Origin: Streptomyces sp. Je 1-369
GTDB lineage: Bacteria > Actinomycetota > Actinomycetes > Streptomycetales > Streptomycetaceae
Assembly (NCBI RefSeq): GCF_026810505.1
Contig: NZ_CP101750.1
Coordinates: forward strand, 2,509,448-2,573,447
Direction of reading: 5' to 3'
Length of the DNA stretch: 64,000 nt
Shown: positions 34,923-43,582 of the stretch, in pieces
Layout: the number at the start of each line of letters is the position of its first letter
Position numbering within the stretch: the first letter of the stretch is position 1
Translations under genes and position numbers: made by a program
The notes under the pieces: model-generated
Databases searched by the model: none
What the model saw: the letters and a program-made list of their open reading frames with translations, nothing else
What the model was told of the DNA's origin: nothing

Positions 34923-36371
34923 TCAGCCGAGTGCCGCGACCCTGTCGCGGTACCCGCGCACGGGCGCCGCGTCCCGGTACGGCTCCAGGCGGCGCTCGAA
35001 CTCGCGCACGTATTCGTACGCCCGCGCGGACCGCATCTCGCCCGCCGCCTGCGCCGCCTCGGAGCCCAGCTGACAGGCCGTCTCCAGCTCGCCGAGGCCG
35101 AGCCGCGCGGTGGCGAGCACCACCCGGCAGAAGAGCCTGCTGCGCGCGAAGGCGGGGGCGCGCAGCTGGAGCGAGCGCTCGGCGTGCTGGGCCGCGGCGC
35201 GGTACTGCTGGAGGTCGCGGTAGCTGTGCCCGAAGTCGTCCGCGAGCTGCGCCTCGTCGAAGAAGCGCGCCCAGTGCGGCACGTCGTCGCCGGGCCGCGC
35301 CGCCTCCAGGGACCGTTCGGCCCGCACGAGCGCTGCCGTGCAGGCCCGCACCTCGCCGAGCACTCCGTGGCCCCGCGCCTCCGCGGCGTACAGCAGCGAC
35401 TGCACGACGTGCGGCGCCGCGGAGCCGACGCCCTGCTGGGCCACCCGCGCGAGCTGCACGGCCTCGCGCCCATGGCCGAGGTAGACGGCCTGTCGGCTCA
35501 TCGTGACCAGGACGTACGAGCCGTACGCCCGGTCGCCCGCCGCCTGCGCGAGGCGGAGCGCCTGGACGTAGTACCGCTGGGCGAGGCCGTGGGCCGCGAT
35601 GTCGTACGAGGTCCAGCCCGCGAGGCGGGTGAGGTCGGCGGCGGCTCCGAAGAGCCTGCGTCCGGCCTGCTCTCCGTAGACCCCGCGGAGCATCGGCTCG
35701 GCCTCGTGCTCCAGATAGCGGACGAGGGCCTGCCGGGCGTGCCCGCCGCCGTACGCGTGGTCGAGGGCGCGGAACAGCTCGCCCACGGAGCGCAGCGCCG
35801 CGATGTCCCCGTTGCTGACCCGCAGGCCGGGGCCGCGCTCGGAACCCTGCCGCTGCCGGGGCACGACGGGGCGGCCCTGCACGGGGACGCGGGTGTGGGG
35901 CGGGTGGACGGCGTCGCCGTGGCCGACGCGTTCGTCGGCGCGGCCGATCAGCCAGTCCCGGCTCGGCACCACGAGTCCGGCCGGGGTGAACGCGATCTTC
36001 CGCAGCTCCGCGTGGCTCCCGGAGTCCTTGCGCCACAGCCCGCCGACGATGTCGACGGCCTCCTCGGGGGTCGCGGCGAATTCCAGTCCCGCGTAGACCG
36101 GGGCACACGCGTCGAGCCCGAGGTCCTGGGCGGAGAGCCGGCGCCCCAGCCTCCTGGTGAAGACCTCGGCGATCAGGGCCGGTGTGGTGCCTCTGGGCTG
36201 CTGGCCGCGGAGCCAGCGGGTCACGGACGTCTTGTCGTAGCGCAGGTCCAGGCCGTGCTCGAGGCCCAGCTGGTCGACGCGGCGGGCGAGGCCCGCATTG
36301 GAGAATCCGGCTTCCGAGATGAGCGCGGCTAGCTGGCGGTTCGGGGTGCGCTGCGGGGGTCGTTCCGTCAT
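34923..36371 (-). CDS. NsdA/NsdB-like TPR regulator of development
   Basis: A 482-aa protein. N-terminal residues about 10-75 form an unusual HTH (NRQLAALISEAGFSNAGLARRVDQLG ... DKTSVTRWLRGQQPRG), followed by about 380 residues of TPR-like helices (DHAYGGGHARQALVRYLE; LAQRYYVQALRLAQAAGDRAYGSYVL). Streptomyces NsdA and NsdB are related negative regulators of sporulation and antibiotic production; this is probably another paralogue. Divergent from lipB by a 217-bp region. No ATP-binding domain. Confidence 0.87.
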   Translation of the reverse strand: MTERPPQRTPNRQLAALISEAGFSNAGLARRVDQLGLEHGLDLRYDKTSVTRWLRGQQPRGTTPALIAEVFTRRLGRRLSAQDLGLDACAPVYAGLEFAATPEEAVDIVGGLWRKDSGSHAELRKIAFTPAGLVVPSRDWLIGRADERVGHGDAVHPPHTRVPVQGRPVVPRQRQGSERGPGLRVSNGDIAALRSVGELFRALDHAYGGGHARQALVRYLEHEAEPMLRGVYGEQAGRRLFGAAADLTRLAGWTSYDIAAHGLAQRYYVQALRLAQAAGDRAYGSYVLVTMSRQAVYLGHGREAVQLARVAQQGVGSAAPHVVQSLLYAAEARGHGVLGEVRACTAALVRAERSLEAARPGDDVPHWARFFDEAQLADDFGHSYRDLQQYRAAAQHAERSLQLRAPAFARSRLFCRVVLATARLGLGELETACQLGSEAAQAAGEMRSARAYEYVREFERRLEPYRDAAPVRGYRDRVAALG

Positions 36372-36588
36372 CGGCTGTGCGGTCTCCTGCCTTTCGGGCC
36401 TGCCTTGAGCAGCCCTTATGGCCTCGTGAACGGCGTGAATGTAGCGGCCGTGGCAGCCCGTGTACGCACCTTGCGGGGCCTTTCATCCGATCGTGTGAGG
36501 AACCCGGGCCGAGGTTGCCGCCGGAGGGGGCCCGTACAGTGGCAGGGGCGCGATATGTGCACGGTGAACGTTCAGGGAGGCACCTGCC

Positions 36589-37422
36589 GTGAGTGAGTTT
36601 CGGTTCGTCCGGCTGGGCTTCGGCCCGGACTCCGTGGAGTACCAAGAGGCCTGGGACGAGCAGCGCCGCGTGCACGCCGCCCGCTTCGCCGACGAGGTCC
36701 CCGACACCTGTCTCCTCCTGGAGCACCCGCCGGTCTACACGGCGGGCCGCCGCACCGCGGACAGCGAGCGCCCCCTCGACGGCACCCCCGTCGTCGACGT
36801 GGACCGCGGCGGCAAGATCACCTGGCACGGCCCCGGCCAGCTGGTGGGCTACCCGATCCAGAAGCTGCCGCGCCCGGTGGACGTCGTGGCGCACGTACGC
36901 CGCCTGGAGGAGGCGCTCATCCGCACCTGCGCGGAGTTCGGCCTGGAGACCACGCGCATCGAGGGCCGCAGCGGCGTCTGGGTCCTCGGCGACCCGGTGG
37001 AGCAGCGCCCCGCGCTCGGCGGTCTCTCCCTCGACTTCGACCCGCGGCTGCGGGACGACGAGTTCGACGCGCGGTTCAACGGTCCCGAGTACGCCCCCTC
37101 GAACGCGGGCCAGCGCCGCGAGGACCGCAAGATCGCCGCGATCGGCATCCGCGTCGCCAAGGGCGTGACGATGCACGGCTTCGCCCTGAACGTGAACCCG
37201 GACAACACCTGGTTCGACCGGATCATCCCGTGCGGCATCCGCGACGCGGGCGTGACGTCCCTCTCGTACGAGCTGGACCGCGAGATCACCATCGCCGATG
37301 TGCTGCCCGTCGCGGAGCGGCAGCTGCGCGACGTACTGGAGAACGCGGAGCTGAAGCCGCGTGAGGTGGAGCGAGCGGTGGAGCCCGCCGTGGCGTCCGC
37401 CGCGGAGCCCGCCTCCGCCTAG
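36589..37422 (+). CDS. lipB: Lipoyl(octanoyl) transferase
   Basis: A 277-aa enzyme that moves octanoate from acyl carrier protein to lipoyl-domain lysines. Signature [30 protein letters not shown], substrate-binding [23 protein letters not shown] with the catalytic Lys, and catalytic Cys in RIIPCGI. The family's C-terminus is extended here by about 30 Ala/Glu/Val-rich residues. GTG start after GGGAGG. It lies 128 bp upstream of lipA; their substrates include the E2 protein encoded at 19.9 kb. Confidence 0.97.
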   Translation: MSEFRFVRLGFGPDSVEYQEAWDEQRRVHAARFADEVPDTCLLLEHPPVYTAGRRTADSERPLDGTPVVDVDRGGKITWHGPGQLVGYPIQKLPRPVDVVAHVRRLEEALIRTCAEFGLETTRIEGRSGVWVLGDPVEQRPALGGLSLDFDPRLRDDEFDARFNGPEYAPSNAGQRREDRKIAAIGIRVAKGVTMHGFALNVNPDNTWFDRIIPCGIRDAGVTSLSYELDREITIADVLPVAERQLRDVLENAELKPREVERAVEPAVASAAEPASA

Positions 37423-37507
37423 GTCGGCACAGGTCGATACCGGCCTTGGGGAATGCACCCCCTTGGCCAGAGGTTGGCCAGAAGTAAGCCCAACGACATC
37501 ACGGGCG

Positions 37508-37513
37508 TACCCT
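37508..37513 (+). promoter_or_regulatory. -10 hexamer TACCCT upstream of lipA
   Basis: TACCCT predicts a start near 37520 and thus a leader of about 30 nt, supporting GTG 37551 rather than the in-frame GTG 37515 as the start. Confidence 0.5.
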
Positions 37514-37550
37514 GGTGTGCGCCGAAGAATCGAAGCTACAGGGAGCCGAT

Positions 37551-38516
37551 GTGTCCGCAGTCGCACCCGACGGACGCAAGATGCTGCGCCTGGAGGTCCG
37601 GAACGCCCAGACCCCCATCGAGCGCAAGCCCGAGTGGATCAAGACCCGGGCGAAAATGGGCCCCGAGTACAACGCCCTGCAGAAGCTCGTGAAGACCGAG
37701 GGCCTGCACACGGTCTGCCAGGAGGCAGGCTGTCCGAACATCTACGAGTGCTGGGAAGACCGCGAGGCCACGTTCCTCATCGGTGGTGACCAGTGCACCC
37801 GGCGCTGCGACTTCTGCCAGATCGACACCGGCAAGCCGCAGGCCCTCGACCGCGACGAGCCGCGCCGCGTCGGCGAGTCCGTCGTCACGATGGACCTGAA
37901 CTACGCCACGATCACCGGCGTCGCCCGCGACGACCTGGAGGACGGCGGGGCCTGGCTCTACGCGGAGACGGTCCGCCAGATCCACGCGATGACGGCGGAG
38001 CGCGCCGAGGGCTACACCAAGGTCGAGCTGCTCATCCCGGACTTCAACGCCGACCCCGACCAGCTGGCCGAGGTCTTCTCGTCCGAGCCCGAGGTCCTCG
38101 GGCACAACGTCGAGACGGTGCCGCGCATCTTCAAGCGGATCCGCCCCGGCTTCCGGTACGAGCGCTCCCTCGAGGTGATCACCAAGGCCCGCGAGGCCGG
38201 TCTGGTCACCAAGTCCAACCTGATCCTCGGCATGGGCGAGACCCGCGAAGAGGTCAGCGAGGCGCTGCGCCAGCTGCACGAGGCGGGCACGGAGCTCGTC
38301 ACGATCACCCAGTACCTGCGCCCCACCCCGCGGCACCACCCCGTCGAGCGCTGGGTGAAGCCCGCCGAGTTCGTGGAGCTGAAGGAGGAGGCCGAGCAGA
38401 TCGGCTTCTCCGGTGTCATGTCGGGCCCGCTCGTCCGCTCCTCGTACCGCGCCGGACGCCTGTACCAGATGGCGATCGAGAAGCGCGGTGCGTACGTGGC
38501 GTCGCAGGCGGTGTGA
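37551..38516 (+). CDS. lipA: Lipoyl synthase (radical SAM)
   Basis: A 321-aa enzyme that inserts two sulfurs into octanoyl-lysine. Both iron-sulfur clusters are complete: the auxiliary cluster cysteines C56, C61 and C67 ([12 protein letters not shown]) and the radical-[11 protein letters not shown] (C82, C86, C89). The conserved C-terminal Ser is in [16 protein letters not shown] 37551 follows CAGGGAG at normal spacing. Together with lipB it lipoylates the 2-oxoacid dehydrogenases. Confidence 0.98.
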   Translation: MSAVAPDGRKMLRLEVRNAQTPIERKPEWIKTRAKMGPEYNALQKLVKTEGLHTVCQEAGCPNIYECWEDREATFLIGGDQCTRRCDFCQIDTGKPQALDRDEPRRVGESVVTMDLNYATITGVARDDLEDGGAWLYAETVRQIHAMTAERAEGYTKVELLIPDFNADPDQLAEVFSSEPEVLGHNVETVPRIFKRIRPGFRYERSLEVITKAREAGLVTKSNLILGMGETREEVSEALRQLHEAGTELVTITQYLRPTPRHHPVERWVKPAEFVELKEEAEQIGFSGVMSGPLVRSSYRAGRLYQMAIEKRGAYVASQAV

Positions 38517-38614
38517 CGGTCGGCGCCGTCGGCGCCGTGACGCGGGCACATGCCGCGCAGCCGCCCACTGTGTGAATCGGCGCACAAGCTCCTACCACCC
38601 AGTAGTGGCCGTAA

Positions 38615-38667
38615 TGACGCGGCCCGTACGATCCCCGCAGGTGAAGGGGACCGTATGGGCCGCGTCA
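38615..38667 (+). terminator. Long hairpin downstream of lipA
   Basis: A 22-bp stem (38615-38636 / 38646-38667, two G-U-compatible mismatches) with a 9-nt loop, followed by GCGTTTT. It is about 100 nt after the lipA stop and is the likely terminator of lipA. Confidence 0.75.
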
Positions 38668-38770
38668 GCGTTTTGGGGCCGCGCGTCAACGTTTCATCGG
38701 CGTTTGACCGCCCGGTCACGCCCTGGTAACACCAATCAGTGACCCTGGTACTACCGCACGTACAGCCCTA

Positions 38771-38828
38771 CCCATAGCCGTACGCACTGCCTGACCCCTA
38801 GCCGTACGCACTGCCTGACCCATAGCCG
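38771..38828. repeat. 24-bp tandem repeat, 2.4 copies
   Basis: CCCATAGCCGTACGCACTGC-CTGA (38771-38794) repeats with one change at 38795-38818, and a third copy starts at 38819-38828. Confidence 0.9.
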
Positions 38829-38867
38829 CTCCCCCCGTCTCGAGCCGCTCTCCAGGAGGGCCCCATC

Positions 38868-39110
38868 ATGCAGGCCGCGCCCGTCCGCGCCACGCAGGTC
38901 CGCACGACCGCCACGCCCGTCCGCGCCACCCCGATTCCGTCCGTCGCCGACGCCCTGCGGGCCGTCGAGTCACTGCTGATGAGCGGCGGCCAGCGCACGG
39001 CACGGCGCAACGCCTGGACGTCCGTCCTGGAGGATCGGCGCCGTGCGAAGGACCGGGTCGAGGCGCTGCGGGTGCTCGAAGAGGCCGGGACGGCAACCCG
39101 CACGTCGTAG
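38868..39110 (+). CDS. Small conserved hypothetical protein
   Basis: An 80-aa protein. A Thr/Pro/Val-rich N-terminus (VRATQVRTTATPVRATPIPS) precedes a helical domain SVADALRAVESLLMSGGQRTARRNAWTSVLEDRRRAKDRVEAL. CCAGGAGGG precedes the ATG at good spacing, and third-position GC is high. A short protein occurs at this position (between lipA and the DUF4191 gene) in other Streptomyces as far as I recall; function unknown. Confidence 0.75.
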   Translation: MQAAPVRATQVRTTATPVRATPIPSVADALRAVESLLMSGGQRTARRNAWTSVLEDRRRAKDRVEALRVLEEAGTATRTS

Positions 39111-39127
39111 CCGCCGCCGGGGCCACG

Positions 39128-39133
39128 TAGACT
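39128..39133 (+). promoter_or_regulatory. -10 hexamer TAGACT of leaderless DUF4191 gene
   Basis: TAGACT ends 6 nt before ATG 39140, and no ribosome site is present. Confidence 0.6.
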
Positions 39134-39139
39134 CATCGC

Positions 39140-39847
39140 ATGGCGAGGAAGGAATCCACCGCGGCGGATGCGGCCGCGGAGCCAGGGCGACTCAAGCAGA
39201 TCGCTCTGACCTACAAGATGACCCGGCGGGCCGACTCCAAAATCGGCCTCATCATCGCGGCTGTGGGAATCGTCACCTTTGGTGTCTTCCTCGCAATCGG
39301 CTTCTGGGTCGGGCACCCGATCTACCTGGGCATCCTCGGCTTCCTGCTCGCCTTCCTCGCGATGGCGATCGTCTTCGGACGCAGGGCCGAGCGGGCCGCC
39401 TTCGGTCAGATGGAGGGCCAGCCCGGCGCGGCGGCCGCGGTGCTCGACAAGATCGGCCGCGGCTGGACGACGACCCCCGCGATCGCGATGAACCGCAGCC
39501 AGGACGTGGTGCACCGCACCGTCGGCAAGGCCGGCATCGTCCTGGTCGCCGAGGGCAACCCGAACCGCGTGAAGGGCCTGCTGGCCGCCGAGAAGCGGAA
39601 GATGGCCCGCATCGTGGCGGACGTCCCGGTCCACGACGTCATCGTCGGCACGACGGAGGGCACGGTCTCCCTCAAGAAGCTCCGCACGACGCTCCTGAAG
39701 CTCCCCCGCGTCCTCACGGGCCCGCAGGTGACGGCGACGAACGACCGCCTGCGCGCGATGGGCGACCTCATGTCGAACATGCCGCTGCCAAAGGGTCCGA
39801 TGCCGAAAGGTATGAAGGGCGTTCGCCCGCCCAAGTCGTCGCGCTGA
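39140..39847 (+). CDS. DUF4191 domain membrane protein
   Basis: A 235-aa actinobacterial DUF4191 protein. After a short acidic start, RLKQIALTYKMTRRADSKIG leads into two TM helices (about 38-60 and 62-85). The cytoplasmic part contains AAVLDKIGRGWTTTPAIAMNRSQDVVHRTVGKAGIVLVAEG and a basic tail. Function unknown; conserved next to lipA and glnA in actinomycetes. Start set by the -10 hexamer 6 nt upstream. Confidence 0.9.
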   Translation: MARKESTAADAAAEPGRLKQIALTYKMTRRADSKIGLIIAAVGIVTFGVFLAIGFWVGHPIYLGILGFLLAFLAMAIVFGRRAERAAFGQMEGQPGAAAAVLDKIGRGWTTTPAIAMNRSQDVVHRTVGKAGIVLVAEGNPNRVKGLLAAEKRKMARIVADVPVHDVIVGTTEGTVSLKKLRTTLLKLPRVLTGPQVTATNDRLRAMGDLMSNMPLPKGPMPKGMKGVRPPKSSR

Positions 39848-39875
39848 AAACTCCGGACCCAGGCCTCTGGGCCCC

Positions 39876-39924
39876 AGGCCCCGCCTTCTCCCGTCATCTC
39901 TACGGACGGGAGAAGGCGGGGCCT
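39876..39924 (+). terminator. Hairpin terminator after DUF4191 gene
   Basis: A perfect 20-bp stem AGGCCCCGCCTTCTCCCGTC (39876-39895) pairs with 39905-39924 around a 9-nt loop. Confidence 0.92.
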
Positions 39925-40112
39925 CGCCGTTGCTGCGCGTCCGGGTCGCCTCCGCAGCCACCTCCAGTACCCGGTTGTGCGCCGGAGGACGTTCGACGTC
40001 GGCCGAGTTCGTTGAATCATTCCCGCGCTCGCTGAATCGAGTGCCATTGCCGCGCTTCACCATTGGCCGTACAGACGGCGGGAAAAGGAGGGAGGACGAC
40101 AAGAGTCGGGGT

Positions 40113-40139
40113 GAATTGCAATTCTCGTACCGTCGGTAC
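40113..40139. promoter_or_regulatory. Paired palindromes upstream of secreted-protein gene
   Basis: GAATTGCAATTC (40113-40124) and GTACCG-T-CGGTAC (40127-40139) are perfect and adjacent, 48 bp before ATG 40187; possible operator sites. No regulator is identified. Confidence 0.4.
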
Positions 40140-40186
40140 TGATGGCGACGGTACGCAGGAATTCACTCTGACCGGAAGGAGGGAAA

Positions 40187-40642
40187 ATGCGCAGAGCCGC
40201 ACTCACTGCGGTCGCGACGCTGATCCTGCTGGGGAGCGTGCAGGCGCCCGCCGTAATTGCCGCGGCGGCGGATTCGACCGCCACGCGGCCCGCGGCCACC
40301 GGTCCGGCGGCGACGAAGGAGCAGAACCAGTTCCCCTACGCCACGTGTCGCGGCCACACCGTGGCCTTCGGCTACGAAGGCGTACAGAGCACAGGCAATG
40401 ACTGGTACGGCCTCTACTGGGCAGGCGCGCAACCGACCCCGAGGGAGCCGTACCGCGGCATGGTGGCCGTCAGGGGCGACTATGGCGGCTACCACTGGAT
40501 GTGGCAGTGGGCGAGCAAGGCGAAGGAGTGGAGGGCGGACGGCATCAGCGGAGGCAAATTCGACGTCCTCTACTGGTCGTACAGCTTCGAGCAGGAGCGC
40601 TATTACGTCGCTGCTCGCAAATCCGTGGAGCTCCGATGCTGA
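40187..40642 (+). CDS. Small secreted protein, unknown family
   Basis: A 151-aa protein with a Sec signal peptide (MRRAALTAVATLILLGSVQAPAV...AAAADS, cleavage near residue 28). The mature part is rich in aromatic residues (GNDWYGLYWAG, GDYGGYHWMWQWASK, DVLYWSYSFEQERYYV), with Cys at about 54 (YATCRGH) and a C-terminal Cys (VELRC) that could form a disulfide. Strong GGAAGGAGGG ribosome site. I do not recognise the family; the pattern suggests a compact secreted beta-rich domain. Confidence 0.75.
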   Translation: MRRAALTAVATLILLGSVQAPAVIAAAADSTATRPAATGPAATKEQNQFPYATCRGHTVAFGYEGVQSTGNDWYGLYWAGAQPTPREPYRGMVAVRGDYGGYHWMWQWASKAKEWRADGISGGKFDVLYWSYSFEQERYYVAARKSVELRC

Positions 40643-40682
40643 CTCCTGTTGCACCCGGACATGGCGCGCGATGAACCGGGTC

Positions 40683-40726
40683 ACGGTGAGGGCCCCGGAA
40701 CCGGTCGGTTCCGGGGCCCTCACCGT
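40683..40726. terminator. Bidirectional hairpin terminator
   Basis: A perfect 20-bp stem ACGGTGAGGGCCCCGGAACC (40683-40702) pairs with 40707-40726 around tetraloop GGTC, between the convergent secreted-protein and RDD genes. Confidence 0.93.
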
Positions 40727-40742
40727 CGTAGCGGAATTACTT

Positions 40743-41210
40743 CTAAACCCGCACCTGCACGGAGCGGGAGAGGCGGTCGTGGAGGCCGCGGCCGTCGCGG
40801 TCCCAGATCAGGGCGGGGATGACGAGGCACAGCAGGATGCTGCGGACCAGGACCCAGCCGGGGGCGAGGCGGCCGCCGCTCTCCGAGATGACGCGGAGCC
40901 GGAAGAGGGCCTTGCCCGGGGTGCAGCCGACCGTACCGATGGTCAGCACGCTCATGACGAAGAAGATCCCGAGGGCCCAGTTGCCCATGGCCTGCTGGTC
41001 ACCGCCCGCGAACAGACCGTATGCGATCACCATGCACAGGCCCCAGTCCACGGCGATGCCGCCCATCCGGCGCCCGGGGCGTGCGATCGATCCCGGCCCT
41101 TCCTCGGGAAGCCCCAACTGCTGGCCCCGGTATCCGAAGTCGACTCCGGCGTCCTCGGCGGCGGCGCGGGGGCCGGACAGCCACGATCCGATTGCTTGCC
41201 TCTTGTCCAC
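40743..41210 (-). CDS. RDD family membrane protein
   Basis: A 155-aa RDD protein. After RPGRRMGGIAVDWGLCMVIAYGL (Arg/Asp-containing TM1), TM2 is NWALGIFFVMSVLTIGTVG, followed by TPGKALFRLRVISESGGRLAPGWVLVRSILL (TPGK box) and a final IPALIWDRDGRGLHDRLSRSVQV (HDR box). Possible ion or small-molecule carrier; function unproven. GTG 41210 is placed 6 nt after a TACCTT hexamer on the minus strand (leaderless). Divergent from glnA. Confidence 0.9.
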   Translation of the reverse strand: MDKRQAIGSWLSGPRAAAEDAGVDFGYRGQQLGLPEEGPGSIARPGRRMGGIAVDWGLCMVIAYGLFAGGDQQAMGNWALGIFFVMSVLTIGTVGCTPGKALFRLRVISESGGRLAPGWVLVRSILLCLVIPALIWDRDGRGLHDRLSRSVQVRV

Positions 41211-41216
41211 CCGTCC

Positions 41217-41222
41217 AAGGTA
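41217..41222 (-). promoter_or_regulatory. -10 hexamer TACCTT of leaderless RDD gene
   Basis: On the minus strand TACCTT ends 6 nt before GTG 41210. Confidence 0.55.
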
Positions 41223-41297
41223 CTGCGCGGCTTGTCCCCCAGGGGCGGCCGGGGTGGGACAAGGGGCGGCAACGGGTGCATGCCACACCCGGCTCGG

Positions 41298-41335
41298 TTA
41301 ACTTCGACGAAACAAATGGGTCACGCTTGAGAAAT
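41298..41335 (+). promoter_or_regulatory. GlnR operator (four half-sites) upstream of glnA
   Basis: TTAAC-n6-GAAAC-n6-GTCAC-n6-GAAAT matches the established actinobacterial GlnR consensus (GTNAC-n6-GAAAC repeated) at every spacing. It lies about 100 bp upstream of glnA, with a TANNNT hexamer (TATGGT, 41346-41351) just downstream. GlnR activates or represses nitrogen genes by nitrogen status. Confidence 0.88.
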
Positions 41336-41433
41336 CCCCCGTCCTTATGGTCGGGTCCCAGCGTGTGCCACCGCACCGGCCGCACAACGAGCTGCAACCC
41401 CGTCCCGCCTCGGGCGGGAGTAGGAGGAGTTGG

Positions 41434-42846
41434 ATGTTGTTCCAGAACGCCGACGACGCAAAGAAGTACATCGCGGACGAGGACGTGAAGTTCGTCGATG
41501 TCCGATTCTGCGACCTGCCCGGTGTGATGCAGCACTTCACGATCCCGGCGGCGGCGTTCGACCCGGACGAGGAGCTGGCCTTCGACGGTTCGTCGATCCG
41601 CGGCTTCCAGGCCATCCACGAGTCCGACATGGCGCTCCGCGCCGACCTGTCGACGGCTCGCGTGGACCCGTTCCGCCGCGACAAGACCGTCAACATCAAC
41701 TTCTTCATCCACGACCCGATCACGGGCGAGCAGTACAGCCGTGACCCGCGCAACGTCGCGAAGAAGGCCGAGGCGTACCTGGCCTCGACCGGCATCGCCG
41801 ACACGGCGTACTTCGGCCCGGAGGCCGAGTTCTACGTCTTCGACAACGTCCGCTTCCAGACGTCGGCGAACGAGAGCTTCTACCACATCGACTCCGAGGC
41901 GGGTGCCTGGAACACGGGCGCCGTCGAGAACAACCGCGGCTACAAGGTCCGCTACAAGGGTGGTTACTTCCCGGCCCCGCCGGTCGACCACTTCGCGGAC
42001 CTCCGCGCGGAGATCTCCCTCGAGCTGGACAAGAACGGCCTCCAGGTCGAGCGCCAGCACCACGAGGTCGGCACGGCCGGCCAGGCGGAGATCAACTACA
42101 AGTTCAACACGCTGCTCGCCGCGGCCGACGATCTGATGCTCTTCAAGTACATCGTGAAGAACGTCGCCTGGCGCAACGAGAAGACCGCGACGTTCATGCC
42201 GAAGCCGATCTTCGGCGACAACGGCTCGGGCATGCACGTCCACCAGTCCCTGTGGGCCGGTGGCGACCCGCTCTTCTACGACGAGCAGGGCTACGCGGGC
42301 CTGTCGGACACCGCGCGCTACTACATCGGCGGCATCCTCAAGCACGCCCCGTCGCTGTTGGCGTTCACCAACCCCACGGTGAACTCGTACCACCGCCTGG
42401 TCCCGGGCTTCGAGGCCCCGGTCAACATGGTCTACTCGCAGCGCAACCGCTCCGCGGCCATGCGTATCCCGATCACGGGCTCGAACCCGAAGGCCAAGCG
42501 CGTCGAGTTCCGCGCGCCGGACCCGTCCTCGAACCCGTACCTCGCCTTCTCGGCGCTGCTCCTCGCGGGCCTCGACGGCGTCAAGAACAAGATCGAGCCC
42601 CCGGAGCCGATCGACAAGGACCTCTACGAGCTCGCCCCCGAGGAGCACGCGGGCGTCGCCCAGGTCCCGACCTCCCTCCCCGCGGTCCTCGACGCCCTCG
42701 AGGCGGACAACGAGTACCTCCAGGCCGGCGGCGTCTTCACGTCCGACCTGATCGAGACGTGGATCGACTACAAGCGCACGAACGAGATCGCCCCGATCCA
42801 GCTGCGGCCGCACCCGCACGAGTTCGAGCTCTACTTCGACATCTAA
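41434..42846 (+). CDS. glnA: Glutamine synthetase type I
   Basis: A 470-aa GSI that makes glutamine from glutamate, ammonia and ATP. Motifs: [28 protein letters not shown] (metal ligands), [52 protein letters not shown] and [20 protein letters not shown]. The adenylylation tyrosine is in [10 protein letters not shown], so the enzyme is of the GlnE-regulated beta subtype. ATG 41434 follows AGGAGGAG. Transcription is probably controlled by the GlnR operator upstream; a hairpin follows. Confidence 0.98.
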   Translation: MLFQNADDAKKYIADEDVKFVDVRFCDLPGVMQHFTIPAAAFDPDEELAFDGSSIRGFQAIHESDMALRADLSTARVDPFRRDKTVNINFFIHDPITGEQYSRDPRNVAKKAEAYLASTGIADTAYFGPEAEFYVFDNVRFQTSANESFYHIDSEAGAWNTGAVENNRGYKVRYKGGYFPAPPVDHFADLRAEISLELDKNGLQVERQHHEVGTAGQAEINYKFNTLLAAADDLMLFKYIVKNVAWRNEKTATFMPKPIFGDNGSGMHVHQSLWAGGDPLFYDEQGYAGLSDTARYYIGGILKHAPSLLAFTNPTVNSYHRLVPGFEAPVNMVYSQRNRSAAMRIPITGSNPKAKRVEFRAPDPSSNPYLAFSALLLAGLDGVKNKIEPPEPIDKDLYELAPEEHAGVAQVPTSLPAVLDALEADNEYLQAGGVFTSDLIETWIDYKRTNEIAPIQLRPHPHEFELYFDI

Positions 42847-42864
42847 ATCGCGTAAATCGCGCAG

Positions 42865-42906
42865 CGAAGCCCCGTCACTCTCCACGGCGAGAGCGGCGGG
42901 GCTTCG
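42865..42906 (+). terminator. Hairpin terminator after glnA
   Basis: CGAAGCCCCG (42865-42874) pairs with CGGGGCTTCG (42897-42906), with an inner CTCTC/GAGAG stem, 18 nt after the stop. Confidence 0.82.
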
Positions 42907-43022
42907 TCGTGTGCATAGGCCTGATTCCGGCTCAGGGGTAGGTGACGGTCGAGTACAGGTAGTCCGCGGGTCGGCGAGCTCCTCCTCCGTCCAACCCCAC
43001 GGCGGCGTCTGCCGCTCAGTCC

Positions 43023-43457
43023 TCAGGCCGCGGCCGCAGCGACGCAGAACTCGTTGCCCTCCGGGTCGGCCATCACGATGTGGTGCCCGGCGGACTCACT
43101 GAGGACGTGGCCGCCCGCCTTCAGCAGGCGCTCGGCCTCCGCCTTGATCCGTGCCCACCGCTCATCGGAACTGCCATGCCCCTGAACCCGGATGTCGATG
43201 TGCAGACGGTTCTTCGCGGCTTTCGGTTCAGGGACCTTGAGAATGGAGAGCCGGGGGCCGACGCCATCGGGATCGCACAGCCACGCGGCGTCGTCCACGG
43301 TCTCGCCATCCGGGAGGTCGAACTGCGCGAGCCACTCCTCGCGGGAGTTGAAGGGGGCGGGCGGCGGCTCGTCGACATACCCCAGGGCTGTCTTCCAGAA
43401 CTCGGCAAGGAGCAGTGCGTCCGTGCAATCAAGGGTCAGATCGATTCTGGCTGTCAT
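43023..43457 (-). CDS. VOC (glyoxalase-like) family protein
   Basis: A 144-aa protein with two betaalphabetabetabeta modules. MTARIDLTLDCTDALLLAEFWKTALGY starts module one; KNRLHIDIRVQGHG and the terminal HHIVMADPEGNEFCVA form module two, as in glyoxalase-like DUF/VOC domains. Possible resistance or dioxygenase-type role; substrate unknown. ATG 43457 lies 6 nt after TACCGT on the minus strand, so it is probably leaderless. Confidence 0.87.
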   Translation of the reverse strand: MTARIDLTLDCTDALLLAEFWKTALGYVDEPPPAPFNSREEWLAQFDLPDGETVDDAAWLCDPDGVGPRLSILKVPEPKAAKNRLHIDIRVQGHGSSDERWARIKAEAERLLKAGGHVLSESAGHHIVMADPEGNEFCVAAAAA

Positions 43458-43463
43458 GCCAGG

Positions 43464-43469
43464 ACGGTA
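43464..43469 (-). promoter_or_regulatory. -10 hexamer TACCGT of leaderless VOC gene
   Basis: On the minus strand TACCGT ends 6 nt before ATG 43457. Confidence 0.55.
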
Positions 43470-43582
43470 CTGCGCACCTCTGACAGTCAGGCCGTGCTCG
43501 GCCTCTTCGAAGGGCTCCGACGTGGCGGCGGGCCCGCCCCGTCGTCCTCGCAGACACGCACACCATCCGGCGAGTGAACGGC

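Larger units (their letters stand above)
38517..38867. other. 351-bp intergenic region, lipA to small-protein gene
   Basis: No gene supported. It holds a large hairpin (38615-38667), then a less GC-rich segment (38690-38770), then a 24-bp tandem repeat (38771-38828) and a ribosome site for the next gene. Confidence 0.7.
39848..40186. other. 339-bp intergenic region with terminator and palindromes
   Basis: No gene supported. After the DUF4191 terminator the sequence becomes less GC-rich (about 39990-40186). It holds two perfect palindromes at 40113-40139 before the next gene's GGAAGGAGGG ribosome site. Confidence 0.6.
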
